The notes: generated from the letters alone by a model not told the origin. Counted from the first letter of the stretch, positions 34,101 to 52,680 are shown. The stretch: 64,000 bases of DNA from Siniperca chuatsi (GCF_020085105.1 NC_058045.1:4478333-4542332); one strand, 5' to 3'. Translations and numbers: made by a program.

Positions 34101-36553
34101 CTTCTTCTGCAGCGGTTGGCAAACCAGCTTAGAGGTGCATCACCGCCACCACCTGTCACGTGATGTGAGAACGTGGTAAGCAGTCCTGCTGCCCAAATCA
34201 CGTTACCTTGCGAGGCAGGTGGATTTGCGAGATCACGAGAGAATCCAGCCCAGATTTGCTACATATCTTACCCCGAATATATAGCAGAGACACTGGGATA
34301 TCTCCCACAGTGGAAACAGTATTGGCAAATCTCTACCGCTGCACAGTATAAACCGTCAAATCACCCAACCCTAACTGTAAACAAGCTTCTTGGATAATGT
34401 AACGATTAAAAATAATTGACAGTGCATTTTGGGGCAGAATTTAAATGCAGAGAAAGGAGAAACGAAAAAGATCTTTCTGGTCTCATTTGTTCCGTTGTGG
34501 CCTTTAAGTGAGTTCATGCAGGATGTGGTTATCTTAACCAAAAAGATTTAAAAACAAAGATTGCTGCAGCCCTGCAAAACATTTTTGGCTGTATTGTCCC
34601 ATCTTTGGTTATGAGAGTTATATTATTTTGTATCAGATAGGTACGTCATGACAGCGCAGACTAAAAAGGTGGTAGGTTTGGGTAACACTGGTAAATGTAG
34701 GTTGTAGCTGTTTAATGTTGGTGAAATCCTCCTTTAAAACCTGGTTAAAAAAAAAAAAAAGTAAAAGTTATGCAAGTGCTGAGCCCCTATGGACAGAGTA
34801 ATCTTTTGAGTCTTGGCACAGCACAACTCACTGGTCTCACAACAGGACACCATGCTGTAACTTTGGCTCTCATGTTACTAGCTTTGAAAGAAACACTTTA
34901 GTGATCATTATGAAACCAAAAGTGCATATAACACACTAAACGTGCAGAAATATGAATTCAATATTGTTTTAAAAATTATTATATATTGTCTTTTTTAAAG
35001 CACTGCCCTTTTGGTTTCCTAAATCCTAAATATGTAGATATGTAGGCTATTTACTTTGGGTGAAAGTCAAAGGCCCTCACACTTGCTTAGGGAAAAGATG
35101 TAAGCGCACATATCACAGTACTGGTTTAGTCTAATTCCTACACATCTGATAATAATGCAATGTGAATGACACTGGGGGCTTCATATCTTCGTCATCTGCA
35201 GTATTTCCTCTGAACATGGGGCAAGAAGGCAAATAAACAAAATGCTGTAATTTAGCTAAATTTACCTAAGCAAGCATAAACCAGTTTTGAAACTGGCTTT
35301 TATAGTTTCATAGTCAAATACTGACTCTTGACTCCACTGCAACATATTTAGTAGTAAAATGAGTGTAAGGAATCAGACAAAAAAGTTACGATACATTCAT
35401 ATGGCAGAATGATTTGAACATCCAAGGCAAAAATGATACAGTAACAGTACATTTAACATTCTCTGTGGAATTTGGCCTCTTTTGGTAATTCACAAACAGC
35501 TTGCAGATCACTCCCCTGTTTTGTTACGTTTTACATGACAACAACCTAACCTTAAATTTTCCTCTCCCACTGGGATGCTTTTGTCAGCTAGTGTGCTCAC
35601 CTCTATTAAATATAACTGTATGCAAAAACTAAAAGCCATAACCTAATGCAAAGCAGGGAGAATGGAAAACATGCAGTGCCATATATACTACTTTGAAACA
35701 CAACACAACAAAAACACTGGCTCTCACATCACTAGTGAGATAAATCCCTATGGGAACCTGTTTTCCCTGATAAGGCAGGCTTGGTGCAAATCCCCTATTA
35801 ATGTTAGACAGCTTAAAGGAAAAATATCAAATAACTGACTCAACTGACTCAATTTTACACCATCATTTGGGTGCTTTAGCAGACAATGTCATTGTCACGG
35901 TGGCCTATAATCCCACTTTCAACAAAAGCAATCTTTGTCTTGCTGTACATTGTCCCTGCGATTAATATAACTGTAAAATTACATATTGTGAACACAAGCT
36001 GACGACATTAAAGGTGGCGATGACAATGCTGTCTCCGAACATCCTCATACATTAAACTCATCTCTGCATGTGTCCCGATGAAGAAAGCGACAAAGCTAGC
36101 TAAGGTTCAAGTTGCTAACACTGGTCCTTATCGTGAGGCACACTCTCGAGGCACACTACTTATCGTGCTACTGGCAGAACGTTTTGTAGAGATAAGAAAA
36201 AGGTAATTAGCACACAATTTAAGCGTAGCTAGAAAGCACGCTCAAGTTGTAACATTTTGGGCAGAGCAAAGACACATCTAGCTTGCGGCATTAGCTAATT
36301 TAGCATCTCTTGCTTAGTATTAAAGCAAACATTGCCAAGCTAGCTAATGTTAGCTTTTATGTCTCCAACAGTTTGACGCCGGTACCGTTTATGTAATGTT
36401 AACTGACAGCAAACAACAGCCATTTTCAAGGGATGGGTGTCTTTTTTTAATCGATTCCTGTCTGTATCTGTGTAAGGCTGATCGGATGACGGCTTGCTAC
36501 GAAAGGTTAGCAGAAGACACCTCTTTACCTTTGACTGGGGAAGTGAGCGCCAT
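22366..36553 (-). CDS. ireb2: IREB2, iron regulatory protein 2 (22 coding exons, 973 aa predicted)
   Basis: Cytosolic RNA-binding regulator of the aconitase family. It binds iron-responsive elements in ferritin, transferrin receptor and related mRNAs when iron is low. Exons in order: 36553-36529, 33318-33232, 32956-32791, 32561-32424, 32197-31955, 31635-31566, 30740-30557, 30299-30160, 29793-29622, 29369-29269, 28900-28784, 27998-27839, 27445-27310, 26349-26265, 26180-26024, 25667-25543, 25421-25317, 25178-25036, 24316-24169, 23987-23865, 23482-23297, 22476-22366. All frames join (2922 nt). Cluster-ligand-type cysteines are present at 522 (SCTNNCNPS) and at 588 and 591 (GCATC). DSVVGTDSH and the domain 4 motif YGSGNSRDW are present. 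Exon 5 (residues 139-220) carries the IRP2-specific insertion absent from ACO1/IRP1, which settles the paralogue. The offset to human IRP2 is +10 residues at the cysteines. Start context is good (A at -3, G at +4). Confidence 0.96.
26784..26832. repeat. (GT)n(AT)n microsatellite in IREB2 intron
   Basis: About 36 bp of GT repeats continue into 14 bp of AT, within the intron between exons 14 and 13. Confidence 0.95.
28086..28690 (-). mobile_element. 5'-truncated LINE with reverse transcriptase C-terminal remnant
   Basis: On the minus strand an open frame of well over 90 codons (from about 28650 to 28267) reads HWLPV..., [14 protein letters not shown]..., [14 protein letters not shown] and [11 protein letters not shown]. 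These are the typical C-terminal end motifs of fish LINE (Rex/L2-type) ORF2. It is followed by a 3' tail with 'aataaagttt' and an (ATT)n run at 28086-28116. It lies in IREB2 intron 11 in the same orientation as the gene. Confidence 0.8.
31117..31290. repeat. teleost dispersed element ('agactgtatatagagatgga')
   Basis: Contains 'gactgtatatagagatgg', 'acgacgcgtctccacttcct', 'ccatcttgcactggtgacat' and 'tctgcgcagtggtgatcg'. The ends AGACTGTATATA and TATATGCAGTC are rough inverted repeats. It sits in IREB2 intron 6. Confidence 0.6.
31955..32197 (-). other. ireb2: IREB2 exon 5: IRP2-specific insertion exon
   Basis: A 243-nt exon encoding about 81 residues. It opens with [11 protein letters not shown] and closes with [17 protein letters not shown], both shared with human IRP2. 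The middle is poorly conserved, rich in S, P, R and G, with cysteines at 175, 182 and 187 (spacing C-x6-C-x4-C). The human insertion has C-x5-C-x3-C. In mammals this insertion was proposed to act in iron- or haem-linked turnover, and its role there is disputed. Confidence 0.85.
33083..33134 (-). repeat. second copy of IREB2 exon 6 end plus donor, in intron 2
   Basis: A 29-bp block at 33106-33134 is identical to 31550-31578, which spans the last bases of IREB2 exon 6 and its donor. Similarity continues outward to 'ctgatatg' (33083 and 31525) with a 2-bp length difference. Confidence 0.8.
34165..34380. repeat. possible dispersed repeat in IREB2 intron 1
   Basis: A GC-richer patch with 'aaatcacgttaccttgcgag' and 'ttgcgagatcacgagagaat' resembles a teleost interspersed repeat. 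No ends were found and no second copy is in this window. Confidence 0.3.
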
Positions 36554-36925
36554 GATGACTTCTGAAACCAACACGACCCGTTCTCACGACTGCACTGGCA
36601 ACACCGCGCCGACCAATCCGAACCCAGAGATCTATAGCCACGCCCATTCGTCAATTACTGACAAAACAAAAATAAAAACATTTTAAAACAGCACGCCATT
36701 AAGCTGAAGCCATTTTAAACTCGTGAACGGCCACACGCAACCGCATAACTTACAAGAAATCACTGACGCATTCTAGAACACATTGCTTAGAAACCATTTT
36801 GTTCAATTCATACTGCTACTGCTACTAAGGAGCATTAAAATGTCTTTCTTAACGGTGAAAACTGTAGTTTGATATAAAAAAAAAAAGTAAAGAAAAGGTA
36901 ACTCAAGGTCTTGGCTTTCATCGGA
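36554..36925. promoter_or_regulatory. ireb2: IREB2 upstream region
   Basis: Sequence upstream of the IREB2 start codon. It must hold the IREB2 5' UTR and promoter, as no upstream coding exon fits. No TATA box is obvious; CpG enrichment is modest (about 36540-36640). Confidence 0.4.
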
Positions 36926-37100
36926 GCTTTCAGCCGCATCTCACAGTCTTCACCAGATGGAGTGTGCTCAGTTGTAATGGAGGTAGCTACCTCACTCGTC
37001 ACGTCACCGAAGTTCCCTATTTACTATCAGGGAAGGGGTCTCTGGTCACAACTGAGCCCACACCATCCCCTAATGAAGACCGTGAGTTGGGGTTGAAAGC
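36926..37100. mobile_element. hairpin MITE with about 50-bp inverted arms
   Basis: The left arm contains GCTTTCAGCCGCATCTCAC then 'agtcttcacc' and 'tgctcagttgt'. The right arm is its imperfect reverse complement ('acaactgagccc', 'taatgaagaccgtgagttgg', 'ggttgaaagc'). A centre of about 75 bp separates them. The 61-codon ORF across it is an accident of the arms. Confidence 0.7.
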
Positions 37101-38045
37101 GAGTAAGTAAGTGGACCTTGAGTATTTGTTTGCATTTTTGGTCAATAATAATAATAATGATAAGAATAACTTTTCACAACAATATCTTTATTGGGTTAGT
37201 GTTAAGATATGAATTGTGCATTCATTTATTACTGAAACAATGATGCTAACATTGCATAAAAGTAAGTAAAAGTTAAAAAAGTAAACTGAATAAAAGAAAT
37301 GTAATCAAGGCCTAGCATGCATGACAATATTTTTTAATCATCCTGCCTTGTACAAAGGCCATAGTTACATAGATGTTGGGCTGTCTGTATTGGATATAGG
37401 CTGAGTTACCTATTAGATTTTTTTTCTCACTTTAGAAACGGTAGTACTGCATACAACATACGTACAAATAAGAGTATTAAAAAATAAACAATATCCAAAC
37501 AAAAGTGAACTAAAACAATACATCATGTACATCCCTCAGCTGAACAAGACATACTTTAAATGGCCTAATGGAATAATTTTGTCTGGTCATTATTCAAAAG
37601 TCTGCCTTGTAAACACAGTACATGTCTATATGACCGACTGTGACTTTAAAGGTTCTGTCGTAAAGGTCCCACGTGACAGTACAGCTGTGACTGTTATGTA
37701 CTCGCGCTGCCTTCAGGGCACCTCCGACTTCCAACCACTTCCAACACTGAAAGTCGTTACTATGGTTTGTGCCGCATTTAATGTGTGTAATGTGCCCTAT
37801 AAAATTGTAGTTCTTGTATCTTATAGATCAAGGGTTACAATCTGCAATATTATGTATGTATCAAATGAAATATGCTTTACATCTTTATTCGAACTCAGAC
37901 ACTGCTGGCTTGTGATGCTGCTCCTTTACATTAACTTCCAAACATATAACAATTTGACACCACACAATACAATACACTACCTTTACAGGTTACTTTTGTT
38001 TTAAAAGCTTCCATACTGTCCTTTTTTTTTTAATCTTTGCCCTCC
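37101..38045. other. intergenic spacer between IREB2 and SLC25A44
   Basis: AT-rich sequence. One open frame of 159 codons (37525-38004, plus) has no recognisable domain, and I take it as chance. Nothing else is seen. Confidence 0.5.
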
Positions 38046-38049
38046 AGAT

Positions 38050-38281
38050 ATCAGTGGTGGAATGTAACTGAGTATATTTACTCAAGTACTGTACTTGGAT
38101 ACAATTTTGAGGTAGTAATCATACTCTACTTGAGTACTTCCACTTTATGCTACTTGATACTTTTACTCCACGACAATTCATAGGGTGAATGCAGGACTTT
38201 TACTTGTAATGGATTATTATTATATTATAGTATTCCTACTTTTACTTAAGTAAGTGATCTGAGCACTTCTTACACCACTGC
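38050..38281 (+). mobile_element. hAT-like MITE, CAGTGGTGGAA family (copy 2)
   Basis: Begins CAGTGGTGGAATGTAACT and ends 'gcacttcttacaccactg', which are inverted ends. The interior is 'ttactcaagtactgtacttg' and 'cttttactccacgacaattc', the classic teleost pattern. Confidence 0.8.
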
Positions 38282-38572
38282 TCCTGATGTCAAGCCATTT
38301 ATCGTTCATTAGTTGTAGATGGTGTGTTAAAACCCTACGTTTTCATCGGGTCCTGAATGCATCATTATCGTCAAATTAACTTAGTTAAACAAACCGCTAC
38401 GCTATCTAGCTAAGTAAACATAACCGTTACAGGGGTCACCTGGAAGAGAACCTATTTTCACACCAAATGTTTTCAACTACGAAAAGTTTATACTGAGAAT
38501 AACAATACCATAGACGGTTTAGAAACACAGCTCATGACCTTTCACCTTTGACAATGTTTGTTCGGAGCAGTA

Positions 38573-38696
38573 ATGGACGGAAGACATGACCCACCTTGTT
38601 GCAGAGCAGGCCGTATGAGTTTAACAAAGCAGGTTAGTTTCGCTAAAGTGACCGTGGAGGCGGAAGGTGAACCCGAGCTACATGACCCCCTAACAG
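38573..38696 (+). other. slc25a44: SLC25A44 5' leader exon with upstream ORF start
   Basis: An open stretch ends at a good donor (CTAACAG|GTACGT, 38696/38697) that can splice to the acceptor at 39642-39643. An ATG at 38573 opens a 56-codon ORF that crosses this splice and stops (TAG) at 39688-39690, 27 nt before the carrier start codon. The true 5' end of the exon is not known. Confidence 0.55.
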
Positions 38697-39099
38697 GTAC
38701 GTTTAATCAGTGTGCTTTACGTTAAATCTCTGGTGTGTTTTTTTTTTTTTTTTTACACAGCTAAAGTATCACTCGTGTTGTTAGCTAGTTAGCTAACACA
38801 CAACGCGAGAACACACTGACATTGCACGTGCTTCCCCTTTGCTTCACCAACCGCTGCCAGACGACAATAAAAATGTTAGATGGGCTAATTAAACTTTCAC
38901 ATGACAATGTTACGAAACTATGCCTGACTGCTAATGTGTAATTAAAGATGTAGTTAAGGAAAAAATCAGGTTTTTGTCTTGCTGTCGATCACACTGCCCT
39001 TCACTGCTTTGAACAACACTGCATAAAATAACAATAACAATATGGTGACAAAAACAGGAGATCATCCCAGATCATTTCCAGGTCTGTTGTTTGATTCAA

Positions 39100-39432
39100 C
39101 ATAGCACCGTAACGGTTAACTGATTTATCGATTAACTGAACGTTAATTGTCAAAAAAATATTTTTCAACAAAATGATGCCCAAAATTCACTTGATTCAGC
39201 TTGTCAAATGTGAGAACTTGCTGCATTTGTGTGTTTTATATCGCCATTAACTTAATATCTTTGTTTCGTTGGTTTTGTGCTGGTACTCGGACAAAACAAG
39301 ACATTTTCATTTGTCAACTTTTGTATTTTTCACTATATTCTGGCATTTTATAGACCAAATGATTAATCAGTTAAGGGAGAAAAAGAATTGGCAGATTGAT
39401 TAATAATGAAAATAACCATTAGTTGCAGCCCT
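39100..39432 (-). repeat. teleost dispersed repeat family A (copy 5)
   Basis: Reverse-orientation copy ending CATTAGTTGCAGCCCT at 39417-39432, with 'actcggacaaaacaagac' inside. It lies in the SLC25A44 leader intron. Confidence 0.7.
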
Positions 39433-39717
39433 CAAGATGTTTATTGTGCAAGAGCCTTGTATTGTTATACATATAGATGATATATATCAATTCTGTGTGT
39501 TATCTGGTATTGTAATGTCTCTTGAAAGTCATCCAGGGATCAGACAGTCCAAATTCTGAATGAATATGAATATTTGGGTGAAACCAGCAGGTTCTTACAT
39601 CTGATCACAGAGCTTTACTAATTCTGAATGTTCTTGGTTACAGGTGTGATGGCAGCTGGAGAGCTGATGACTGCAGACACGTGGCTTTAGGGGTGCAGCG
39701 CTGTCCCAGCCGGCACC

Positions 39718-42317
39718 ATGCAGCAGAAAGGTGCGATCCAAATTATCGAATGGGAGGACCTGGACAAGAGGAAGTTCTACTCCCTGGGTGTGTTCATGAC
39801 CTTGACCACCAGGGCCACCGTCTACCCAGCCAGCCTCATTCGCACTCGGCTCCAGGTGCAGAAGGGGAAGGCCCTCTACTCCGGCACCTTGGATGCTTTC
39901 TGCAAGATCCTGCGAGCAGAGGGCGTGCAAGGCCTCTACCGTGGCTTTATGGTCAATACCTTCACCCTGGTCTCAGGACAGGCTTATATCACCACTTATG
40001 AACTGGTGCGCAAGTATGTGTCCCAGTATTCGCCCAGTAACACGGTGAAGTCGGTGGTGGCAGGAGGGGCAGCATCCCTGGTGGCCCAGACCATCACTGT
40101 GCCCATAGATGTGGTGTCCCAGCAGCTGATGATGCAAGGACATGGGGAACACCTGACTCGCTTCAAGCCCAAACCCAAAATGATGCTCACAGCAACTAAG
40201 CGCAGACCGACTTTCGGCCAAACCCGTGACATTACGGTGCAGATATTTGCAGCCGATGGCTTCAGGGGATTTTACAGGGGCTACGTGGCATCGCTACTCA
40301 CGTACATCCCAAACAGTGCACTCTGGTGGCCTTTTTATCATTTTTATGCAGGTAAGCCAACACCCTGTTAGTTGTGGTTTATAGTAGCTGTTCTAAGCTG
40401 CTACATACACGTGAGAGTGTGAGCACTTCAGCACTTTAAGTAACAGAAAGCTGCGCCACATGTAATATGATAAATAGTCATACTCAGTGGAAAGAGCAGT
40501 AACTTGGATGTCTGTGATAGTTTTTCTGCTACAGTTCAATCAAGTTGCAGCTTTTGGAGGAATGACAACTTAAGCAAAATCTGTAGTGCTCTTAAATTAA
40601 ATATATTGGCCTCACACCTTTTTTTTTATATCCTTTTGCGTTCCCAGAGCAGCTGTCCTTGTTGGCACCAAGTGAGTGCCCCCATCTGATTCTGCAGGCT
40701 TTGGCAGGACCAATGGCAGCAGCAACCGCCTCCACCATCACCAACCCCATGGATGTTGTTCGAGCAAGAGTACAGGTAAACACTCAAAGCCACCACTGTG
40801 CACCACATAAAAGCTGAAATTGAATTTGTATTTACATTTAAGGCACTGAGAAGATTTGAGAGTGTGATTAGGGTTTTATGAGGCAAACAAGAACAATATT
40901 TTAAAAAGTAGCCAGTTCGATGTTTTCTTGTCAGGAGCATTTTTCTCAGAATTTATTCTTGGAAGATGAAAAAGACTTTGAGATGGCATTTAGACCTTGA
41001 TATTTGGAGCTCCATGAGGCAGGGGGGAACTCTGGGATACGTGGCCACCATTCCATCTTAGTCTCTCTAACCACCGGGCAATATTAGACTTGCTCTACAG
41101 TGGATCACACATAAAGGTTTGATATGAAGAGATGAGAAAGAATTAACCAACACAAGTCCAGGGTGAGCATTCACACTCAGATCTGAGTTTTCAGAACTTA
41201 CTAGAATTATGTGCAAGCCAACAGCTTCTTGGTGCAAAGAACATCAGTCTGTTTGCCCATAAATCTACAGAACCATTAAATAAACATCACCTTTCTCTAC
41301 ACAGAATCAGGCACTCAATGCAGCGATCTCTCAGCACCAAAGCAGCTGAAGTCAGCTCCTTTTCTCTGTTGCTACACTTCTCTAGTTCCTGACATTACTC
41401 AATAGTTTCTCAACTTGCTCTTGATTGCAGTGCAACATCAGGCTGATTGGACAGCTAACACGCTGGTGTGTGTGTGTGTTGTGTGCATGTGCATGCGTTT
41501 CATGTTCTTTTATCCCGGTGGGCACTTTAACCTGAATGCACACTAACCCATGGGGACTTGTGACACCGTGGGGACCTCAGTTTTTGTCCCCACGGGTAGA
41601 GACTGCTTTTTGTGGGTTAAGACTTGGTTTTAGGGTACAATGAGGTTAGGGTTACGGGTAGGCACTTAGTTGTGATGGTTGGGTAAGGGCCTGGGGAAAG
41701 CATTATGTCAATGACGGGGATAGTGAAACAAACGTGTGTGAGCCAGCCACGACTGTTCAGCTGATGTTTTTGTAGATTCTGGTTTCTCTTTCTTGACACA
41801 TCACTTCATATTATTTAGCACTTACATACATACATACATATAGCAGAACTTTGCTTGACTTAAATTAGATCTCTCCTGGAGACAAACTATACACCATAAA
41901 ATTGACTTTTCGTCCACGTTGCCTTAAGATTTGAGATTGAAAGGTCGTTCTTGACCTTGGAAACAGCAGTTGATGAAACAATATCGTATGGCATGATCTA
42001 CCTCAATAATTTAAAATTGACTTTTTAGTGAGATTTGAGTTTTGAAGGTCAAGAATGAACTTTCAATATCACCATAACATTTCTTTGCAAATAACAAGCG
42101 ATGCTTTCACACTCTCCTGTTAAAGGTGGAGGGACGATCATCTGTTATCGAGACGTTCAAGCAGCTGCTGGCAGAGGAGGGCGTCTGGGGGATGACCAAG
42201 GGGCTTTCGGCCCGCATCATTTCCTCCACGCCCACGTCGTTGCTCATCGTGGTGGGATATGAGACTCTGAAGAGACTGAGCCTTCGAGCTGAACTGATAG
42301 AGTCCAGACACTGGTGA
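39718..42317 (+). CDS. slc25a44: SLC25A44, mitochondrial branched-chain amino acid carrier (317 aa)
   Basis: Inner-membrane carrier of the SLC25 family that imports branched-chain amino acids into mitochondria (known for the mammalian protein). Coding exons: 39718-40351, 40648-40775, 42126-42317; 954 nt with stop, all frames joined. Three carrier repeats are visible, with signatures YPASLIRTRLQ (repeat 1), VPIDVVSQQL (repeat 2) and NPMDVVRARVQ (repeat 3). The first lacks the usual acidic residue of PX[DE]XX[KR], which human SLC25A44 also lacks. It matches human SLC25A44 closely from IQIIEW near the N-terminus to the C-terminal ESRHW. The start ATG follows CACC and aligns with the human start. 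Fish often have two co-orthologues (a and b); I cannot tell which this is. Confidence 0.95.
41465..41745 (+). repeat. teleost repeat with GGGTTAGGG-like, 'gtccccacgggtag' motifs
   Basis: A short GT-rich tract is followed by 'catggggacttgtgacac', 'tttttgtccccacgggtaga', 'tttttgtgggttaagacttg', 'aatgaggttagggttacggg' and 'agtgaaacaaacgtgtgtga'. This is a widespread fish interspersed repeat, in SLC25A44 intron 2. It is not a telomere. Confidence 0.7.
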
Positions 42318-43255
42318 AAGGCCAGAGGGAACCAGGACAGCCTCGCACCAGGCTGCACCCTCAACACAGCCGGGCGGGAACTTTTCACACAGGAGATAAT
42401 GACTCCGATCTGCGTCCAGTCTTGGGGTAACTGCTCAGCCATGTAGCTGCTTCCACATGCTTCCTTTTCGCTCCGTGTTGTTTAAATGCAGGTATGACAC
42501 AGCAGAGTGCAAGTGGTGATGTTTGTCTTTAGATACACTTGGGAGTCTTGCCCTTTTCTGTTTGTCAGACCCTTTTCTACTGGCCTTGTTCTTTTTCTTT
42601 CCTTTTTGCTCAGCTGTTACTATGAAATATGAAAATATGAGTGAAAACTATTTTTTGCATTTTGCCAAAACTAAATATCCCATTTAAAAAATAAAAAAAC
42701 ACTTGATAAATCTTCTTAAAATTGAACTGATGACTGAGAAAAGTTGCTTCTTAAAGGATAGTAGATAACTCAAATCTCTTTTTGATTAATGCCTCCTGTA
42801 CTGTATATTTTAACCATGTGGAGTGACTCTACCAGTGTATTTTCTATGCTGGATATGTAGCAGTTCAGGGTTTGTTTCTTTTTACTGTGTCATACTTTAA
42901 CTGCACCGAGGAGGCCTAAGCTTGTGAACACGTGATGCACCTTTTGAGTTCACTGTCCAGCTGGGTTCAGTTTTTTGAAATTATTTTTCTTTAGAACTAC
43001 ACAGCAGTAAATTACAGCATGTTTTTTTTTTTAAAGAGAATTTGTAACTAGACCACTAATGAGTTTTCAATGTGCCAAATCTGGAGAGACAAATGCCTTG
43101 TTTGTCCTATTGAGCACTTCAAGAACAGAAAAGCTTGATATCTGTGTGCATTCCATTGGAAAGAAAAGTTTGTGCAGATGTATGAAACATCTGCTAAGAA
43201 TCTCACCTTTTGTTTTGGACTAAATGAAGAGAGAATAAAATTTGTTATTTAATTA
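42318..43255 (+). other. slc25a44: SLC25A44 3' untranslated region
   Basis: Runs from after the TGA at 42315-42317 to the AATAAA at 43234-43239 and a probable cleavage site about 15-20 nt later. It contains poly-T tracts but no open frame. Confidence 0.5.
43234..43239 (+). terminator. slc25a44: candidate SLC25A44 polyadenylation signal AATAAA
   Basis: AATAAA within 'gaagagagaataaaatttg', about 920 nt after the stop. An earlier A-rich AATAAA near 42689 is an alternative. Confidence 0.5.
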
Positions 43256-43259
43256 TAGC

Positions 43260-44850
43260 AATGCCGTTAAATCGTACAGACGAAATGAGTATATCTTCAA
43301 AGTGTGATAATTAAGCTAGACTTCCAAAAGCATATTTAAAATTTGTTCTGTGTACTTGCAGGACAAAAAATACAACATTTATCTCAAGAGGTCTTTGTGA
43401 AACCTGGCTCAGGTTTGTGTAGTTCGACCTAAAGCCTTTCTGTGATTTATTTTCCAGCAGTCTGTGAAATTAGTGGTGCAGGTGTAATGATGAATTCTAC
43501 GTATAGTTAAGTTAGATCGGGCCAATCAGGCAGGTGTTTCCGCTTCTTTTTGTTCCTGTCTGTGTCAAAGGACTGTACAAAAGAAACTGGAGCGTGACAG
43601 AAAACCCGAGAAAAGAGGATGTAGCAGAAGAGGTGTAAACTTAACGTTACAGGCCAAAGACCACATGAAAGAGGTGGGAACCCAATATTTTCCTCATGGG
43701 CCACTACTACTGTATAATAATACCATTTTATTGCAGGGCAGAAACTTAAACCACTGGGCTATTCTGCTGTTAGTTTAAAGCTAACACACAGAGGGAGAGT
43801 AAACGCAGCAGCATCAACACCAGCAGACACAACTATTCTCCAAAGTTGCCTTCAGTCACTAAATGAGTGTGAGGTACATCAACTAGTCTACTGTAATGTT
43901 AGAAATGAAATGCAGTTGGGAGAAGCACGTGGATGCAGCCATGTTTAGAAATGACTATTACTGCCAGGAAGCACATCTCAGTGAGGTTTCTTTGTTTTAT
44001 AAACTGTTTTTAAGTAAATAATAATGTTGGACTCAGCGTTTCCTCCAGTTTCTGAACTTTAGCAAATTTCATGGACCTTTGCCTGTATAGAGGAAGTGCT
44101 ACACCTGTATTTGCCAGCTACCTGCTGTGTGCGTTTAATATCAAAGAATTGTTAAAAGTACAGATAGATGTTTTAAACATGCAGAACTTGTTGATGAAAA
44201 GTAATAAAGAATTACGAATCAATGCAGTGGTTGGTAGTTAGTTTATTGATATGTACATTATAAAGATATCTTTTTAAAAAGCTGCAGCACACCTGCGGGG
44301 CCACTGGAGGGAGCACTAGATCATACTTCGTCTCCTACACATCTGCTGCTGGAACAACATCCCTCCAAACTGCATTTCCTCATGGGAAGACACAGGTGTA
44401 TATGGTCCAACATGAAACAAAGTTATGGGTGTATATGTGAGCAGGAAATTTACCTGAGCATCCTACGTTTGACTTGGATAAAATCTTATAAATTAAGTCA
44501 TGAGATCGTGCCTACAGACACTACATACAAAGCACTAGGGCTAGTAGTAAAGTAATAATAGGTTATCAGACAGGTCAGAAATAGAACTAAATAGATAAAT
44601 TATTAAATGTGCAAAAACCAAAAAGAAGGAAAACTATTATTTAACTAACAGTAATATCTATTGATGTCATCGGTTACATTTCTGACTCGTTTCAGGGCTC
44701 CATACAAAATCGCTTCTTTTATCTAAAGATATTTATTTTCCAATTATATGCTTTGCACAATTGTTACCAAATCAGATCACTGACATGAAAATGATGAATA
44801 ACTGCTTGTAACTCAAGAAATACAACAGAAACAGAAGTACAAAAGCAACC
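43260..44850. other. intergenic spacer between SLC25A44 and WDR61
   Basis: Spacer between convergent genes. No exon, RNA gene or recognisable repeat was seen. Confidence 0.5.
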
Positions 44851-44852
44851 CT

Positions 44853-44858
44853 TTTATT
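44853..44858 (-). terminator. wdr61: candidate WDR61 polyadenylation signal AATAAA
   Basis: TTTATT on the plus strand gives AATAAA on the gene strand, about 160 nt beyond the stop codon. That implies a short 3' UTR (about 44835-45014). Confidence 0.6.
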
Positions 44859-45014
44859 TGACCGAAGTGGGCCAGTGCAAAAAAAAAAAAAAATCCATCA
44901 CATTTACAGCTTGACCCCCTGCCACCTCTCCCTCCCTCCCCCAATTAACAACCTCAACTGCATGATTTGAGTAAACAGTTCTGGAGATCCTCTCCTCTTG
45001 TAGCCTGTCGTCCG

Positions 45015-52126
<7,112 letters not shown>

Positions 52127-52138
<12 letters not shown>

Positions 52139-52186
52139 TTTTTGGTCCTGGGAGTCACAGAGCCAGTTAACCTAGATGACTTTAAC
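52127..52186 (-). other. wdr61: WDR61 exon holding the start codon
   Basis: The acceptor TTTTCAG at 52193-52187 begins a 60-nt exon with 48 nt of leader and ATG AGC ACT CAA before the donor GTAAGC. It implies an upstream non-coding exon. Confidence 0.7.
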
Positions 52187-52612
52187 CTGAAAACAACATT
52201 AAAGTGTGTTAGTTTTGACAAAGCAGGGCATGTTAATTTTAAAAATGTAACTGTCACTAGCTAGTTTGGCTACCAAGAAACACACCCTTATAGACAAAGA
52301 GTTTAAATTTGTAGAGCTGCCACAGTTTAAGGGAAAACAGACAAATGAATAACAAATTAAACTAAAGGTTAATGGCACCATATTTGTGCAGTTGCACAGA
52401 TTAAACATCTGCTAAAATACCACGGCTAACGGAAGCTAGCTCTGACTAGCAGCGGTTATCATAGCAGGTTAGCGCTGCTGCAAGTTCGCAACAAGGTGCA
52501 GTTTGCTGTTTTAACAGCTACAAAATTATCAGGTGATCGCCCAGTTTACCGGACCAGCTGTATGACCAATAGGTTGTTAATATTTCACTTTATATAATAT
52601 GCACCCACATAC

Positions 52613-52680
52613 CTTCAAATCTCCAAAAAAAAAATATGTCTAATTCAATTTCTGAAGCTCGATGATTTACATGTGAGCCG
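52613..52680 (-). other. wdr61: WDR61 non-coding first exon (probable)
   Basis: Minus-strand sequence ending GAGATTTGAAG before GTATGT (donor at 52612) fits a 5' UTR exon spliced to the acceptor at 52187. Its upstream limit, near 52680, is a guess from the local change to more CpG-rich DNA. Confidence 0.45.

Noticed and set aside
22366..36553. ACO1 (cytosolic aconitase/IRP1) as the identity of the minus-strand aconitase-family gene
   Set aside because: The insertion exon at 31955-32197 with [11 protein letters not shown]...LLCPFHLQP is specific to IRP2, and the neighbours WDR61 and CRABP1 match the IREB2 locus.
36911..37096. 61-codon ORF
   Set aside because: It lies wholly within the hairpin MITE arms.
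37525..38004. 159-codon ORF on the plus strand between IREB2 and SLC25A44
   Set aside because: It is the longest intergenic ORF, but it has no recognisable domain, is rich in C, Y, V and I as AT-rich random frames are, and lies in unstructured spacer. Treated as chance.
41640..41680. telomere-like GGTTAGGGTTACGGG
   Set aside because: Only two imperfect units, inside a well-known fish interspersed repeat; not an interstitial telomere.
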